Source of the DNA: Funiculus sociatus GB2-C1
Lineage (GTDB): Bacteria; Cyanobacteriota; Cyanobacteriia; Cyanobacteriales; FACHB-T130
NCBI RefSeq assembly: GCF_039962115.1
Contig: NZ_JAMPKJ010000002.1
Coordinates: 180,880 to 244,879, forward strand
Direction of reading: 5' to 3'
Length of the DNA: 64,000 bases
The notes under the pieces are model-generated. The model saw only the letters and a list, made by a program, of their open reading frames with translations. It ran no database searches and was not told where the DNA came from. Below, piece by piece: positions 9,451 through 19,204 of the stretch. A program made the translations under genes and the position numbers. Position 1 is the stretch's first letter; each line of letters opens with the position of its first letter.

Positions 9451-10269
9451 GGTGCTGCCAAATAATTCTAATCTACTTGCTTTCAGGGATTTAACTCTAT
9501 AATTAACGGTGTATCCGCTCTATCTCCAATTTTAAAGCGCTTTTTTAGAATCGGAGATTCCTTAAAGTGCTACCCCTTATCCAACTCCTGACTAAAAGCG
9601 GCTGTTTTCCAGGTGCGATCGCGATCGCGTGTGATAAACGCGGCTTTTCGCCACTGCCTTCATCCCCTCTCGCGCTGTGAGCCTGTCAAAACTGCTTTAC
9701 CAAAATCTAATTGTAAATTAATCAACTAATTAACGCTATTATAAATAGTATAATTTAATTTTTAGCAAAATTAAATTTAAAAAACCTACATTAGTTTAGC
9801 TGTTAGTGTTACTTATGCCGCTAATCCAAGCACTTTAAACAACTCCTGAAAATTTCCTAAATCATAGTTAAAGTATCACTTTTAGCTATTTCCTCTTGCC
9901 GCTGTTTGGTGCCAAGATACTTATAAATATATCCAGCAACCTTGTAGGTAGGACTCGTGCAGAAGCGAAACCCAACACCAATTTGACAGTTTTAGTTGGA
10001 TTGACTACCGATCGCCCAAACCAACCCGGCTCCTGCTAGTTTCTGTAGCCCTTAGCCAAAATTGTGAAAGATTAATTCATCCTTTTGGCTGATAGACGAT
10101 AGTTGCATTTAATCCTGAGCTAGACAACAGTAATTAGAAGAGCTGTATATCCACCATAGGAAGGCAATCAGTAAAAGGAAAAAGGCAAAAAAAGAATTCT
10201 TGACTTTTCCCTTTTTAGCCCCTAGTCCCCAACCCCCAGTTCCTAGTCCCTAGCCCCTCAATAGCGTCT
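9451..10269. other. Intergenic region, 819 bp, between divergent genes
   Basis: No supportable gene. The first 250 bp should hold the helicase promoter. 9700-9900 is strongly A/T-rich. The last 110 bp are repeats: an A/G-rich arm (10168-10191), then T/C-rich (10200-10219), then CCCCAGT-like heptamers (10220-10258) ending just before the GTG of the TPR gene. I saw no tRNA, riboswitch or convincing small ORF. Confidence 0.5.
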
Positions 10270-12354
10270 GTGGCACAAGTTAACGGACACTCCCCTGCCA
10301 GCATGACGGTGACGGATACCGCTCACCGGAAAATTTCCTTGGTGAATCGGCAAATCTACCAGCGATTGAAACAGGCGCTGAGTCTGGGTTTGCGCCGCCA
10401 AATCTTTATAGCGGTATGCGATGATATTAGCCTGAGAAATCGTCTAGCGGCGCGGTTACACGCAGAGTTGGCAATTTCGGAAGACAGCAGGGGTAAAGCA
10501 GGTGGAATTAATTCCGTCTTCCGTCCTCCGGCTTCCAGAGAATATCCGCGACTGGTAAGCTTAAACTTGAATTTGAGCCAACCGCATCCTGTGGCGCAGA
10601 TTAATCGGTGGTTAGGGCAACACCCGCCACCAAGCAATAACCCGCCGGGATTTCAAATTTTAGGTGTTGAGTTATTAACCAAACAATCAGCGAAGGTGCA
10701 GGGATTCTTCCTGAACTCGCTAAAGACAATTGAGCGCAGTCTGCCTAATTTAGAGTCTAGCCTGTTGCTGTGGATGCCTCGCCCTTGGTTGCGCGCTATT
10801 GAGACGTCGGCACCTGAGTTTTGGCGATGGCACACGGGAGTGTTTGAGTTTGAAGGGGAACCCGCACCAGCTTCAGATTTAAGAACATTGATGGCAACTT
10901 CTCTAAAGGAATTCCCCCGCCAAACTGTCCCCCAAGAGGAGACGGCGGTACCGCAGGAAAATCTGTGGCACATTCTGGGCAGTGAATTAGATAAATTTAG
11001 CCTCGCCGATCAGGAAAATCCGGCATCCCAGAAGGAGGATTTCAAAAAGGAATCAGGTGCGCCGGTGACAAGCGGCGAGGGGGAAGAGAAAGCATCCTTT
11101 ATCCTTAATCCTGCCGATGCGGTGCAATCTTTGCAGGAGATTGAGCAATTACAGCAATCTCGCCCACCGGAAGAACTTGCACAAGCATATTTAAGGCTGG
11201 GAAATTATTATCGCGATCGCATTGAACAATCGAATACTTCCCAGGAAAATCTAATAACGGCTATCCAGGCTTACGATCAAGCATTGGCATGGTTGGAGGA
11301 ATCCTCGCCGTTAGCTGCTGATATTCTCAACGATCTGGGCAATCTCTATTGGATGCTATCTCGCTACGCTGCGGATTCCCAGGAGATGCTTGCTTATCTT
11401 GAGCAAGGAATTAACGCATATCATACTGCTTTAACCAAGTTCAATCCTGACGACGCACCCCACAGCTACGCCATGATTCAAAATAACTTGGGGGCAGCAT
11501 ATGGGGATTTAGCGCGTCATCAAGATACTGCCCAAAACTTGCAGAATTCGATTTTGGCGTATGGGGAAGCTTTGCGTTATCGTTCCCCAGAAGATGAACC
11601 GCTAAAATATGCGGCGACGCAGAATAATTTGGGTACGGCTTATTGGCATTTGGCGCAACAGCAACAGCCAGTTACGCATCTCAAATGCGCGATCGCATCT
11701 TACACTGAGGCACTTCCATTCTACAATCCAGAGCGAGATTCCCTTAACTGGGCAATGCTGCAAAATAATATTGGCACCGCATACTGGAATCTTGCCCAGT
11801 ACGAACAACCGGAAGAGTTTTTACAACTTGCGATTGCGGCTTATCAAAGTGCGCTGACTTATCGCACGCCTCAGTCAGCACCAGCAGGTTGTGCGGCGAC
11901 GCAGAATAATTTGGGTACGGCTTATTGGCATTTGGCAACTCAGGTAGAAATTAACCCAGAGGGGCAGCAACAATATTTACAGATGTGTATTGCAGCTTAT
12001 GAGAGTGCGATCGCGCTTGTCGAGTTTCTTAGCAACAATAATCCCCCAGTTCCAGTGACATTTGATGTATCTGCTACTCAGAATAATCTGGGATTGGCTC
12101 ATTATCAAATGGCGACAGATAAGAAGTTTTCTTTAGAAAAAACATCTCAGCTAGAGCATTTAGAGGCAGCATTACACTACCATTTACAAGCGTTGCAAGG
12201 CTTTAGCGATCAACCTGATTCTTATGAATCTGCTCTTTCATTAGTTGTGCAGACCATTCGAGCATTTTATCGCGAACGTGGGTTGCAAGGGCAAAATCTT
12301 GCTCTTTCTAAAGTTCCTGGTAAATTGTTGCCAGAACTGCTACGACGCTTGTAA
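10270..12354 (+). CDS. Tetratricopeptide-repeat protein with ATPase-like N-terminal region
   Basis: 694 aa. The N-terminal ~210 residues read like a degenerate P-loop/STAND-like domain (LRRQIFIAVCDD, later SSLLLWMPRPWLRAI and FWRWHTGVFEFEGE) but have no GxxxxGK motif. After a Glu-rich linker, residues ~290-650 are TPR-like repeats with the recurring signature AATQNNLGTAYWHLA (at least five copies, about 50 residues apart). The start is a GTG at 10270 that directly follows a repeat array. An ATG at 10303 (MTVTDTAHRKISLVNR) is equally possible. It is convergent with the kinase gene. A protein-interaction scaffold is inferred. Confidence 0.8.
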   Translation: MAQVNGHSPASMTVTDTAHRKISLVNRQIYQRLKQALSLGLRRQIFIAVCDDISLRNRLAARLHAELAISEDSRGKAGGINSVFRPPASREYPRLVSLNLNLSQPHPVAQINRWLGQHPPPSNNPPGFQILGVELLTKQSAKVQGFFLNSLKTIERSLPNLESSLLLWMPRPWLRAIETSAPEFWRWHTGVFEFEGEPAPASDLRTLMATSLKEFPRQTVPQEETAVPQENLWHILGSELDKFSLADQENPASQKEDFKKESGAPVTSGEGEEKASFILNPADAVQSLQEIEQLQQSRPPEELAQAYLRLGNYYRDRIEQSNTSQENLITAIQAYDQALAWLEESSPLAADILNDLGNLYWMLSRYAADSQEMLAYLEQGINAYHTALTKFNPDDAPHSYAMIQNNLGAAYGDLARHQDTAQNLQNSILAYGEALRYRSPEDEPLKYAATQNNLGTAYWHLAQQQQPVTHLKCAIASYTEALPFYNPERDSLNWAMLQNNIGTAYWNLAQYEQPEEFLQLAIAAYQSALTYRTPQSAPAGCAATQNNLGTAYWHLATQVEINPEGQQQYLQMCIAAYESAIALVEFLSNNNPPVPVTFDVSATQNNLGLAHYQMATDKKFSLEKTSQLEHLEAALHYHLQALQGFSDQPDSYESALSLVVQTIRAFYRERGLQGQNLALSKVPGKLLPELLRRL

Positions 12355-12392
12355 ATAAAATTATCTAAGTCCCGTTAACGAGAAATGGCAGC

Positions 12393-14900
12393 TCACGTGT
12401 GAATGCTGACAATTGTGGCTGCGGTGCTTCCGGCTGAAGTATTATCTACAACATCCAAACTAACTGCATATACAGAGGCATCAGCTGCATAAACTTTGAC
12501 TTTGTAATCGCCATCAGTCGGTAGTATCCCTTGCCAGTGCGATCGCTCACTCACCTTCCCGACTGTTTCGCCATTCGGCGCAATTACCTCAATATTCACG
12601 TTGCCTTCTTGTGCTTTCACCGTCAATAGCTGCCCCTTAGTGCCATTGACCGAATACGGCTGACACTGATGAGGCTCTAAACTGCCTCCCACGGTTGTTT
12701 GTGCGCCTGATAGGAAGCTAACTTCCTGAAGTGGGAGCGTGTCTGCTGCGTAAATTGGGTCTACCTTTGGCTGGTTGTCCGCAGATGTAGGAGGTTTCCG
12801 CTTCTTTGTGTCTTGGAAGTGCTTTTGGGTTGACCGATACAGCCGCAGCAGCACGAAAGCCGAGCCATTGGCAACTACGGCTAAAGCTGGAGCCGCGACT
12901 GGCACCCATCCGCCTTGAGTAAATAAATAGAACCCGGTAAAAAATATCACTCCCAGTGTTGCGGTTCCACCCACAATCAACACCAGAGGACGACGGATTT
13001 TCCAAACCAAAACTGCTCCCCCAAGTCCCCAGCCGGCAATCCACAGCATTTCCACCCATTCAGACCAGTCCCAAATCAGCGGTCGATTATCCAGAACTAC
13101 ACCGAGGATTTGACTGATCACCTGTGCTTGCACCAGCACCCCGAACATCTTCCGACCGCCACCGTAGGAGGTGTAAAAAGCGTTATCTTTTTTGCTTGAT
13201 GTCACACCGATAATGACGATGCGATCTTTTACCAAATTCGGGTTAATCTCCCCTGTGAGGACATCACTAAGCGTTACCTGCGGCGCGATATTGTGAGCGG
13301 AACGATAATCCAAAACAATCTGGTAGCCTCCAGAATCAGCGTTCTGATATGCGCCAAAATTGGGTTTTAAGCGTTTGAATATAGTTGAATTTATCTTGAG
13401 ATGCCCTTCGGGGGTTCCCTCTGCTTGGATACCTTCTTTTTCTAAGTAGTGCAGTGCTAGTTGAGCGCCAAACGAGTAACTTGTTTTACAAGCACCGTTG
13501 TCGTCGTTGGCAAACAAAAGACTGCGACGAACTTTGTTATCAGGGTCAATGACTAAATCGTTAAAGCCAACGCTATCTTCAGATGCTGCTTTTGGGGGTG
13601 CAATTCCAGGGTTATCCTGATTACTCATTTTGCAAACAGTTATGATGCGATCGCTTGTTTGCAATGTCTTCTCTAACTCTGGATAACCAGGCGGTACAGG
13701 TAAATCTCGGTAAATATCTAAGCCGATGGCACGCGGGTTATAACTTTCCAGTTTCTTTAATAACTGATTTAAAACTCGGTCAGTTAAAGGATATTTTTCT
13801 TGAGCCGCAATATCTGCATCGTTGATTTCAACTACCAGCAGGCGAGAATCTGGCCCTTCCATCGGTTGCTTTCGGTCTAAGTCTTCCCACGTCCGCGTCA
13901 AATAACGCAACCGCACCATTTGATCGAATGCCGCCAGTTCTAGCGATTCTACTCCTCCCATGTGTCGCGCTCCCAGCACTAAGCCACTGGCTACCATACT
14001 GGTAATTGCGATCGCTATAGCAGCACCTACCCTTTTTCTGGTTTTGGCAAAGGGATTTTCATCGGTCGGCGCAGATAAATCTTGTTGCAGTTGTTGGAGT
14101 TCAAGGCTTACTTCTGTGGCAGACTGGTAGCGTTCCCGGACGTGGTAGCGCACCATTTTGTCTAATATTTCTGCCAAGCGATCGCTAACTTTTACTTTAT
14201 CCCGCCAAATAATTTCGCAGGTTTCGGGATCTTCTGGCAATTGAGAAGGTTTAGCCCCTGTTAACGCTTGAATTGCTGTTATCCCCAAGGCATACAAGTC
14301 GCTGCTGTATCTTGGTTTACCCGCTAGTTGTTCGCTGGGTACATAACCTTGGGTGCCAATTCCCACGGTTATGTTAGTTTGGCCTGACTCTGTTGCCAGC
14401 TGGGTATGGATTTCTTTTACAGCACCAAAGTCTATCAAGACTAATTTGCCATCTTGCTGCCTGCGGATCAAGTTGTTCGGTTTGATGTCGCGGTGGATGA
14501 CGTGATAAGAGTGAACAAACTCCAGAATGCCCAGCAGATCCTGCAAGAGGTCAATTACCTCAGCTTCGCTCAGTTGTTTGTGACACAATTCATCGGCGAG
14601 CGGATGTCCTTCAATGAATTCCTGAACTAGGTAAAATTGTTTATTTTCTTCAAAATATGCCAGCAGATGGGGAATTTGGGTATGGTGTCCCAGCTTTTCG
14701 AGAGTTTTTGCCTCGGTGTTGAACATACGCCGAGCGATCGCTAAAAAAGCGGGATCTTGACGAGCTGGTTTGAGATGCTTTACAACACACTTGGGCTTTC
14801 CGGGTCGCTGTGTGTCTTCGGCAATGTAAGTTTGACCGAATCCTCCCGATCCCAATTCCTCGATTAGTTTATAGCGCCCCCCTAGTAGTCTTCCCAGCAT
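12393..14900 (-). CDS. Ser/Thr protein kinase with CHASE2 sensor domain
   Basis: An 835-aa Hanks-type kinase receptor. The kinase domain (1-275) has the glycine loop GSGGFGQTY (18-26), Lys41, catalytic HRDIKPNN (136-143) and DFGA (157-160). A transmembrane helix at ~290-310 leads to a CHASE2 extracytoplasmic domain (~320-610: SLELAAFDQMVRLR, LLVVEINDADI, AIGLDIYRDLP, DRIVIIGVT). Two or three further helices (~620-690) follow, then a cytoplasmic tail with a small beta-rich PPC-like domain (~745-835). All catalytic residues are present, so it should be an active kinase responding to an unknown external cue. Confidence 0.92.
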   Translation of the reverse strand: MLGRLLGGRYKLIEELGSGGFGQTYIAEDTQRPGKPKCVVKHLKPARQDPAFLAIARRMFNTEAKTLEKLGHHTQIPHLLAYFEENKQFYLVQEFIEGHPLADELCHKQLSEAEVIDLLQDLLGILEFVHSYHVIHRDIKPNNLIRRQQDGKLVLIDFGAVKEIHTQLATESGQTNITVGIGTQGYVPSEQLAGKPRYSSDLYALGITAIQALTGAKPSQLPEDPETCEIIWRDKVKVSDRLAEILDKMVRYHVRERYQSATEVSLELQQLQQDLSAPTDENPFAKTRKRVGAAIAIAITSMVASGLVLGARHMGGVESLELAAFDQMVRLRYLTRTWEDLDRKQPMEGPDSRLLVVEINDADIAAQEKYPLTDRVLNQLLKKLESYNPRAIGLDIYRDLPVPPGYPELEKTLQTSDRIITVCKMSNQDNPGIAPPKAASEDSVGFNDLVIDPDNKVRRSLLFANDDNGACKTSYSFGAQLALHYLEKEGIQAEGTPEGHLKINSTIFKRLKPNFGAYQNADSGGYQIVLDYRSAHNIAPQVTLSDVLTGEINPNLVKDRIVIIGVTSSKKDNAFYTSYGGGRKMFGVLVQAQVISQILGVVLDNRPLIWDWSEWVEMLWIAGWGLGGAVLVWKIRRPLVLIVGGTATLGVIFFTGFYLFTQGGWVPVAAPALAVVANGSAFVLLRLYRSTQKHFQDTKKRKPPTSADNQPKVDPIYAADTLPLQEVSFLSGAQTTVGGSLEPHQCQPYSVNGTKGQLLTVKAQEGNVNIEVIAPNGETVGKVSERSHWQGILPTDGDYKVKVYAADASVYAVSLDVVDNTSAGSTAATIVSIHT

Positions 14901-15031
14901 GGTGGCTTAGTATCCGTTATCCTGATTTTGACATACAATTTCCGCACTCATTGGTCATTAGGAACTTAAGAATCGCCAATTCCCAATGACGTATTGTTAA
15001 AGGAGTGATAATTCTAACTGATTTTTACTTA

Positions 15032-15886
15032 ATGCAGCTGATTAAAGGTACAACTAAACTTTTAGGGGTGATTGGTCATCCCGTCGAGCATTCCCAGTCT
15101 CCCAAGATGCACAATGCAGCCATCGCTTCTCTAGGATTAGATTACATCTATCTGCCTTTCCCGGTGCAACCAAAAGATTTAGAGGATGCGATCGCAGGTT
15201 TTCGGGCTATTGGTGTGGTTGGTTTCAGCATCACTATCCCCCACAAACAGGCAATTATTCCCTTGCTATCAGAAGTATCTGATATTGCCCAAGCCGTGGG
15301 AGCCGTTAACACCGTCAAAAACACTGCTGGGGGTTGGATTGGCACCAACACTGATGTCGAGGGCTTTATCGCGCCTCTTTTCGCTTACAAGCGCGATTGG
15401 AGTCAAACTGAAGCCGTAATTTTAGGCAATGGCGGCGCAGCGCGAGCAGTGGTTGCGGGTTGCGCTAAACTCGGCTGTGCTTCTATTCATGTTGTCGGGC
15501 GTAACCGAGAGAATTTAAACGCTTTTCAACAGAGTTGGAGCAATTCACCTTTAGCAATTAATAATTTACACATCCATCTTTGGGAAGAACTGCCAAATCT
15601 AATTTCTCAAGCAGATTTGCTAGTTAATACAACACCAGTAGGTATGTCTCCCAAAGTTGATCAGTCTCCCGTCGATATAGGTGTAATGGCGCGATTGAAG
15701 AAAGACGCGATCACCTATGACCTAATTTACACGCCCCGCCCCACCAAGTTTCTACAACAAGCAAAAACACAAGGTGCGATCGCTATCGACGGGTTAGAAA
15801 TGCTCGTCCAACAAGGCGCGATCGCTCTAAAATTCTGGTTAGACAAAGAGCCACCGGTAGACGTAATGCGCCAAGCAATACAATAA
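15032..15886 (+). CDS. aroE: Shikimate 5-dehydrogenase
   Basis: NADPH-dependent reduction of 3-dehydroshikimate to shikimate in aromatic amino-acid biosynthesis. Conserved features are GVIGHPVEHSQSPKMHNAA (shikimate binding), FSITIPHKQA with the catalytic Lys, GAVNTV, NTDVEGF, the nucleotide-binding loop GNGGAARAV, and C-terminal GLEMLVQQGA. Length is 284 aa from the ATG at 15032. A GTG at 15005 would add nine poorly conserved residues and sits against its own Shine-Dalgarno (AAAGGAG), so I prefer 15032. It is divergent from the kinase. aroK, acting in the same pathway, lies at 60.1 kb. Confidence 0.95.
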   Translation: MQLIKGTTKLLGVIGHPVEHSQSPKMHNAAIASLGLDYIYLPFPVQPKDLEDAIAGFRAIGVVGFSITIPHKQAIIPLLSEVSDIAQAVGAVNTVKNTAGGWIGTNTDVEGFIAPLFAYKRDWSQTEAVILGNGGAARAVVAGCAKLGCASIHVVGRNRENLNAFQQSWSNSPLAINNLHIHLWEELPNLISQADLLVNTTPVGMSPKVDQSPVDIGVMARLKKDAITYDLIYTPRPTKFLQQAKTQGAIAIDGLEMLVQQGAIALKFWLDKEPPVDVMRQAIQ

Positions 15887-15916
15887 CGAAACGCTCTTTT
15901 TATTGCCTAAGAGCCT

Positions 15917-16537
15917 TCAATTATTTGTCCATCGCCAGTTAAAACTGTTCCAGTCGTAAATGCCTTGAATCTCGTACTCAGTCCCATTATCAAAGCGGAT
16001 GATGCAGTTAGTATAGGTTCTCTCGCCCTCTGCTGTCTCAGAAACTCCAACCACCGTACAGGGAAACCATTCGCGGCTACAGGGGCCATTTTCTTGCACC
16101 CATTCCCAAAGACCATTCGAGACTTCAATGCGATCGCCTACTTTTAGCTTTAACTGATAATATTCGGCTAAGTGAACTGGCTGGACGCGATTTAGCCATT
16201 GGAAACCATAGCGATCGCGAATAAATTGCATTTCTCCAGAGTCTTGATTATTCAGCCAGTCATTTAGCAATTTGATTTTCCAAAGGCGATTTTCTCTCTC
16301 TTGCTCCTTGACAAATTGCAGCAAAGCCCTGCGTTGCTCTGGTGTCAGTTCTGCAAGAGGATTAGTGCGATCGCCATCCCCATTCTCAGGCTCAGGAACA
16401 CCCAACGCAACACCTATCAGTTCCTCAACAACAACTTGCAGCAAAATTTGTTTTTGCTCCTCACTCAGAGGACACAACATTTTGTCACACTGGCTAAATG
16501 CTGCTTGCAGAGCTGCATCAATCTCAGATGGATTCAT
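15917..16537 (-). CDS. Conserved hypothetical protein
   Basis: 206 aa, cytoplasmic. The N-terminal half is helical and acidic (LAELTPEQRRALLQFVKEQERENRLWKIKLLND). The C-terminal half looks like a beta-rich SH3-like or KOW-like module: LKVGDRIEVSNGLWEWV, then FPCTVVGVSE, IIRFDNGTEYEIQG, ending NSFNWRWTNN. I do not recognise a named family. The frame opens 11 codons upstream, but the ATG at 16537 gives the natural start MNPSEIDAALQAAF. It is convergent with aroE. Confidence 0.6.
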   Translation of the reverse strand: MNPSEIDAALQAAFSQCDKMLCPLSEEQKQILLQVVVEELIGVALGVPEPENGDGDRTNPLAELTPEQRRALLQFVKEQERENRLWKIKLLNDWLNNQDSGEMQFIRDRYGFQWLNRVQPVHLAEYYQLKLKVGDRIEVSNGLWEWVQENGPCSREWFPCTVVGVSETAEGERTYTNCIIRFDNGTEYEIQGIYDWNSFNWRWTNN

Positions 16538-16810
16538 GTCAATATTTTCTACAGAGTGGACTCTTACCACTCCCTAGAGTTATCCTACAAATTCTGAGTG
16601 GCAATGCCCTGTATCGGAACGCTCATTTAGAGTTTATCCACTATTATCGCAGAGCTTTCAAGGCACCGTAAGAGTTTATTTGGACAAAAAGGGACACCTG
16701 CTAATTGAAGCATTGCTAATTAATAATTCCCTCTCTCTCCAGCCAAGAGTCCCTTGTTTGACCTAGATTCGCGGTAAGCTGAGGATTGATGTCACCGAAA
16801 AACCTAAGTC

Positions 16811-17257
16811 ATGGTGGGGTTTATGCGATTTCGAGCCGTCTCTATTGTTGTGATGTCATGCCTCATCGGGATATTCAGCTTGCTGTTTAGTCCCCCTGCA
16901 CTGGCACTGACACAGATTAAACTTTCTGAAGTTACCTACCATGACTGCCCGGCTGATATAGGCCAAGGAGCGGTTACGAGTACCGGAGCGAGCCGTGCAG
17001 CTAATTGCTTTATAGTCACCGGAAAAGCCGAAAATAGCTCTAATAAGCCAGTTCTCAACGCCGATATCTTTGGTCGCATCTACGATGCCAATGGAGACTC
17101 GGTGATGCAAAACCGGACGCGCCTGGGTTCAATCGAAGAAGTGCCGCCTGGAGTCAGTGATTTTGAACTGAGAATTTCAGTTCCGGCAAATCAGCCGACT
17201 CCCTTGCAGCTCAAGCAGTTCAAAGCCGCTGGGTTTACAGGCACAGTTCGCCGCTAA
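16811..17257 (+). CDS. Secreted small protein, FxLYD-like fold possible
   Basis: 148 aa with a clear signal peptide (RFRAVSIVVMSCLIGIF to PPALALT, cleavage near residue 33). The mature part has two Cys (YHDCPADIG, AANCFIVTG), which could form a disulfide, and a beta-sandwich-like pattern: NCFIVTGKAENSSNKPVLN, FGRIYDANGDSV, VPPGVSDFELRISVP. This resembles FxLYD/DUF3426-type domains of secreted proteins, an inference by pattern only. Start is ATG at 16811 or 16823. Confidence 0.6.
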   Translation: MVGFMRFRAVSIVVMSCLIGIFSLLFSPPALALTQIKLSEVTYHDCPADIGQGAVTSTGASRAANCFIVTGKAENSSNKPVLNADIFGRIYDANGDSVMQNRTRLGSIEEVPPGVSDFELRISVPANQPTPLQLKQFKAAGFTGTVRR

Positions 17258-17293
17258 CACCCAATTTTAGATTTTGGACTAGAATCTAAAATC

Positions 17294-17578
17294 TTAGAAA
17301 CCAGCGGGACTCATTTGAATGCTGCCAAACAACTGTGCCAAAATTTGCAGCACTAAAATCGCTAAAATCGGCGAGATATCTAGACCACCCATCGCCGGAA
17401 CGATAGAACGGAAGATGTTGAGATAGGGATCTGTAATCGGACTCAAGGTAGAAGCCAACTGGTTCATCCAGTTGATTGTGGGGAACCAAGTTAAGAGAAT
17501 CCGCACAATCAACAGAAAAACATAGATGTTCAGAAAGGTGGAGATAGTGTTGATTAGTAAATCGGCTGAAGAATTCAT
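17294..17578 (-). CDS. YggT family membrane protein (Ycf19-like)
   Basis: 94 aa with two membrane helices, an amphipathic middle and the family signature IVRILLTWFPTINWMNQ followed by LSPITDPYLNIFRSIVPAMGGLDISPI. Plastid and cyanobacterial Ycf19/YggT proteins (PF02325) are linked to nucleoid distribution, chloroplast division or assembly of membrane complexes, but the precise role is not settled. It is the middle gene of a minus-strand run after the 121-aa protein. Confidence 0.92.
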   Translation of the reverse strand: MNSSADLLINTISTFLNIYVFLLIVRILLTWFPTINWMNQLASTLSPITDPYLNIFRSIVPAMGGLDISPILAILVLQILAQLFGSIQMSPAGF

Positions 17579-17657
17579 TGGTGTTGAAGCTTCCTTTTGA
17601 TAATCGGTGAACGCTTGAAACTTGAAGTTAGTTTAACGGATTTGCTCTACTTTGAGT

Positions 17658-18023
17658 TTAGGGATCTTTGGGTAGGGACGAGAGTGCGTCAGAGGGAGAG
17701 AATCGCTCCCGCTCTATTTCCACAGCGTTTCCATTTACATTGCCAAGCTGAGTCCGGACATCATCAATCGCCGCATTTAGTTGGGCAATTTTATCCTCTA
17801 AGCTCCGCCGTGCAAATTCAATACTATCTGAGTCTTTGAGTTGACGCTTTCTACCTTTGCCAGCTTTAGCTTCTGACGCTCCCGAATTCAGCAGAGACGC
17901 ATCTTTGGCATCAGCTTCCGAGGTGCGTCCAGAAGCAATCAGCGCCCCGACAATCCCACCGACTAGACCGCCAACTATAGTCCCAGCCAGAAATCCGCTT
18001 CCAAAACCATCGCGCTGACTCAT
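17658..18023 (-). CDS. Small Gly-rich single-TM protein (YtxH-like)
   Basis: 121 aa. The N-terminal GFGSGFLAGTIVGGLVGGIVGALIASGR (residues 6-33, written here with its Gly-zipper) is a single membrane helix. The rest is charged, with a C-terminal coiled coil (RRSLEDKIAQLNAAIDDVR). The architecture is that of YtxH-like cyanobacterial proteins that sit upstream of YggT. No enzymatic motif. The minus-strand start at 18023 is preceded by GTAGTTAAAG with a weak ribosome site. Confidence 0.65.
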   Translation of the reverse strand: MSQRDGFGSGFLAGTIVGGLVGGIVGALIASGRTSEADAKDASLLNSGASEAKAGKGRKRQLKDSDSIEFARRSLEDKIAQLNAAIDDVRTQLGNVNGNAVEIERERFSPSDALSSLPKDP

Positions 18024-18110
18024 CTTTAACTACCGTCACGATCTTTTTTCAACTGTTTTCAGGGTAACTTTTAGCTGACCCCCCTGCCTACCGACTAGGG
18101 GAGTAGAGGA

Positions 18111-18247
18111 GATTGGGGACTGGGGACTGGGGGCTGGGGACTAGGGACTAGGGACTAGGGACTTGGAACTAAGGACTAGGTAAGACTTTTTCCCAATTCC
18201 CAATTCCCAATTCCCAATTCCCAATTCCCAATTCCCAATCCCCACTC
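18111..18247. repeat. Bipartite STRR-like heptamer array (G-rich then C-rich)
   Basis: 18111-18180 is made of GGGGACT/GGGGGCT/AGGGACT units. A short core GGTAAGACTTTTTCCC (about 18178-18193) follows, and 18189-18247 is (CCCAATT)n. Read on opposite strands both arms are CCCCART heptamers, the known cyanobacterial STRR1 type. It lies between the upp stop codon and the start of the 121-aa gene. A transcript could fold into a long imperfect hairpin. Confidence 0.8.
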
Positions 18248-18248
18248 C

Positions 18249-18899
18249 CTATGTCCCAAACGTGCGATCGCCTGCATCTCCTAATCCCGGTACAATATAC
18301 CCCTGAGAGTTCAGACCCTCATCAATCATTGCCGTATAGACAATCAAACCCGGATAAGCTGAGGAAAGCTTCTGCAACGCTGGTGGCGCGGCTACCACAG
18401 AAATAATCCGCGTCAAAGCTGGGTCGATGCCTCGTTTAGTCAACTCTGCCATCGTCATCATAATTGTCCCACCCGTCGCCAGCATCGGGTCAGTAATTAA
18501 AACTCGCGTTTGGGGATGAAATTGCTCCGGCATTTTGTTGAGATAACAGCTGGCTTCCAGCGTTTCCTCATTCCGTACCAAACCGATATGATAAGTCGAA
18601 GCCAAAGGTAGCAAAGTCTGCGCCCCCTCTAATAATCCTAATCCTGCTCGGAGAATCGGCACTACAACCAGCGGCACTTCTGGATTGATAAAAGTGGCAG
18701 GACATTCAGCTAACGGTGTTTGCACCGTCGTTTCTATCGTCGGTAGCCAGTCCCGAATTGCCTCATAAGTCAGCCAGCGCCCCAGTTCTTTCATCGCGCT
18801 CTTGAACAACACCGACGGCGTTGCTGCATCGCGAGCTACAGCCAGCCAGTGCTTAATCAGGGGATGGGGAGGAACGTAGACACGCAGTTGAAGAGTCAT
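18249..18899 (-). CDS. upp: Uracil phosphoribosyltransferase
   Basis: Converts uracil and PRPP to UMP (pyrimidine salvage). The PRPP-binding motif is present as [12 protein letters not shown] (~134-145) and the uracil-binding C-terminus as [25 protein letters not shown] is the conserved early loop. The length of 216 aa is near the family norm (~208-216). The 3' end touches the STRR-like array; the 5' side faces crtH across a region with a large palindrome. Confidence 0.94.
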   Translation of the reverse strand: MTLQLRVYVPPHPLIKHWLAVARDAATPSVLFKSAMKELGRWLTYEAIRDWLPTIETTVQTPLAECPATFINPEVPLVVVPILRAGLGLLEGAQTLLPLASTYHIGLVRNEETLEASCYLNKMPEQFHPQTRVLITDPMLATGGTIMMTMAELTKRGIDPALTRIISVVAAPPALQKLSSAYPGLIVYTAMIDEGLNSQGYIVPGLGDAGDRTFGT

Positions 18900-19204
18900 A
18901 GTTGCTTATCTTGACTGAGGGATGCCAGCTCAAAGACCTGACCTATCATACGCTAAGAGCGATTCTTCTCGTCGCCTCTGTTTGGCATCCCGTCCAACGA
19001 GATGTCAATACTGTTGAAAATTATTTTCAACAGTATTGACATCTATTATCAACAAGACTATATTTATTTTTAGTGTTCTCCTCTCATTAAGGATCGGCAG
19101 GTGGGGCTGGGTGTGCAGTAGCAAGCTAGTCCCATTTTTTTTTGAGGCGAGATGTAATATAAGACGTTAAACTCAGAAACGTTAAGTAATTTCCTTTCTC
19201 TTCC
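18900..19204. promoter_or_regulatory. Divergent upp/crtH promoter region with 45-bp palindrome
   Basis: A 305-bp region between divergent starts. Its main feature is a perfect inverted repeat: arms of 21 bp (19000-19020 and 19024-19044) separated by TTA. The arm begins AGATGTCAATACTG and ends TTGAAAA. It is not followed by a T-run and neither gene ends here, so it is not a simple terminator. It may be an operator, a 5'-UTR hairpin or a small mobile repeat; its inner part contains CAACAGT, an STRR3-type heptamer. Confidence 0.7.

Noticed and set aside
9451..10269. Possible tRNA or small RNA in the long intergenic region
   Set aside because: No T-loop-like GGTTCGA motif with acceptor pairing and no known RNA signature was found.
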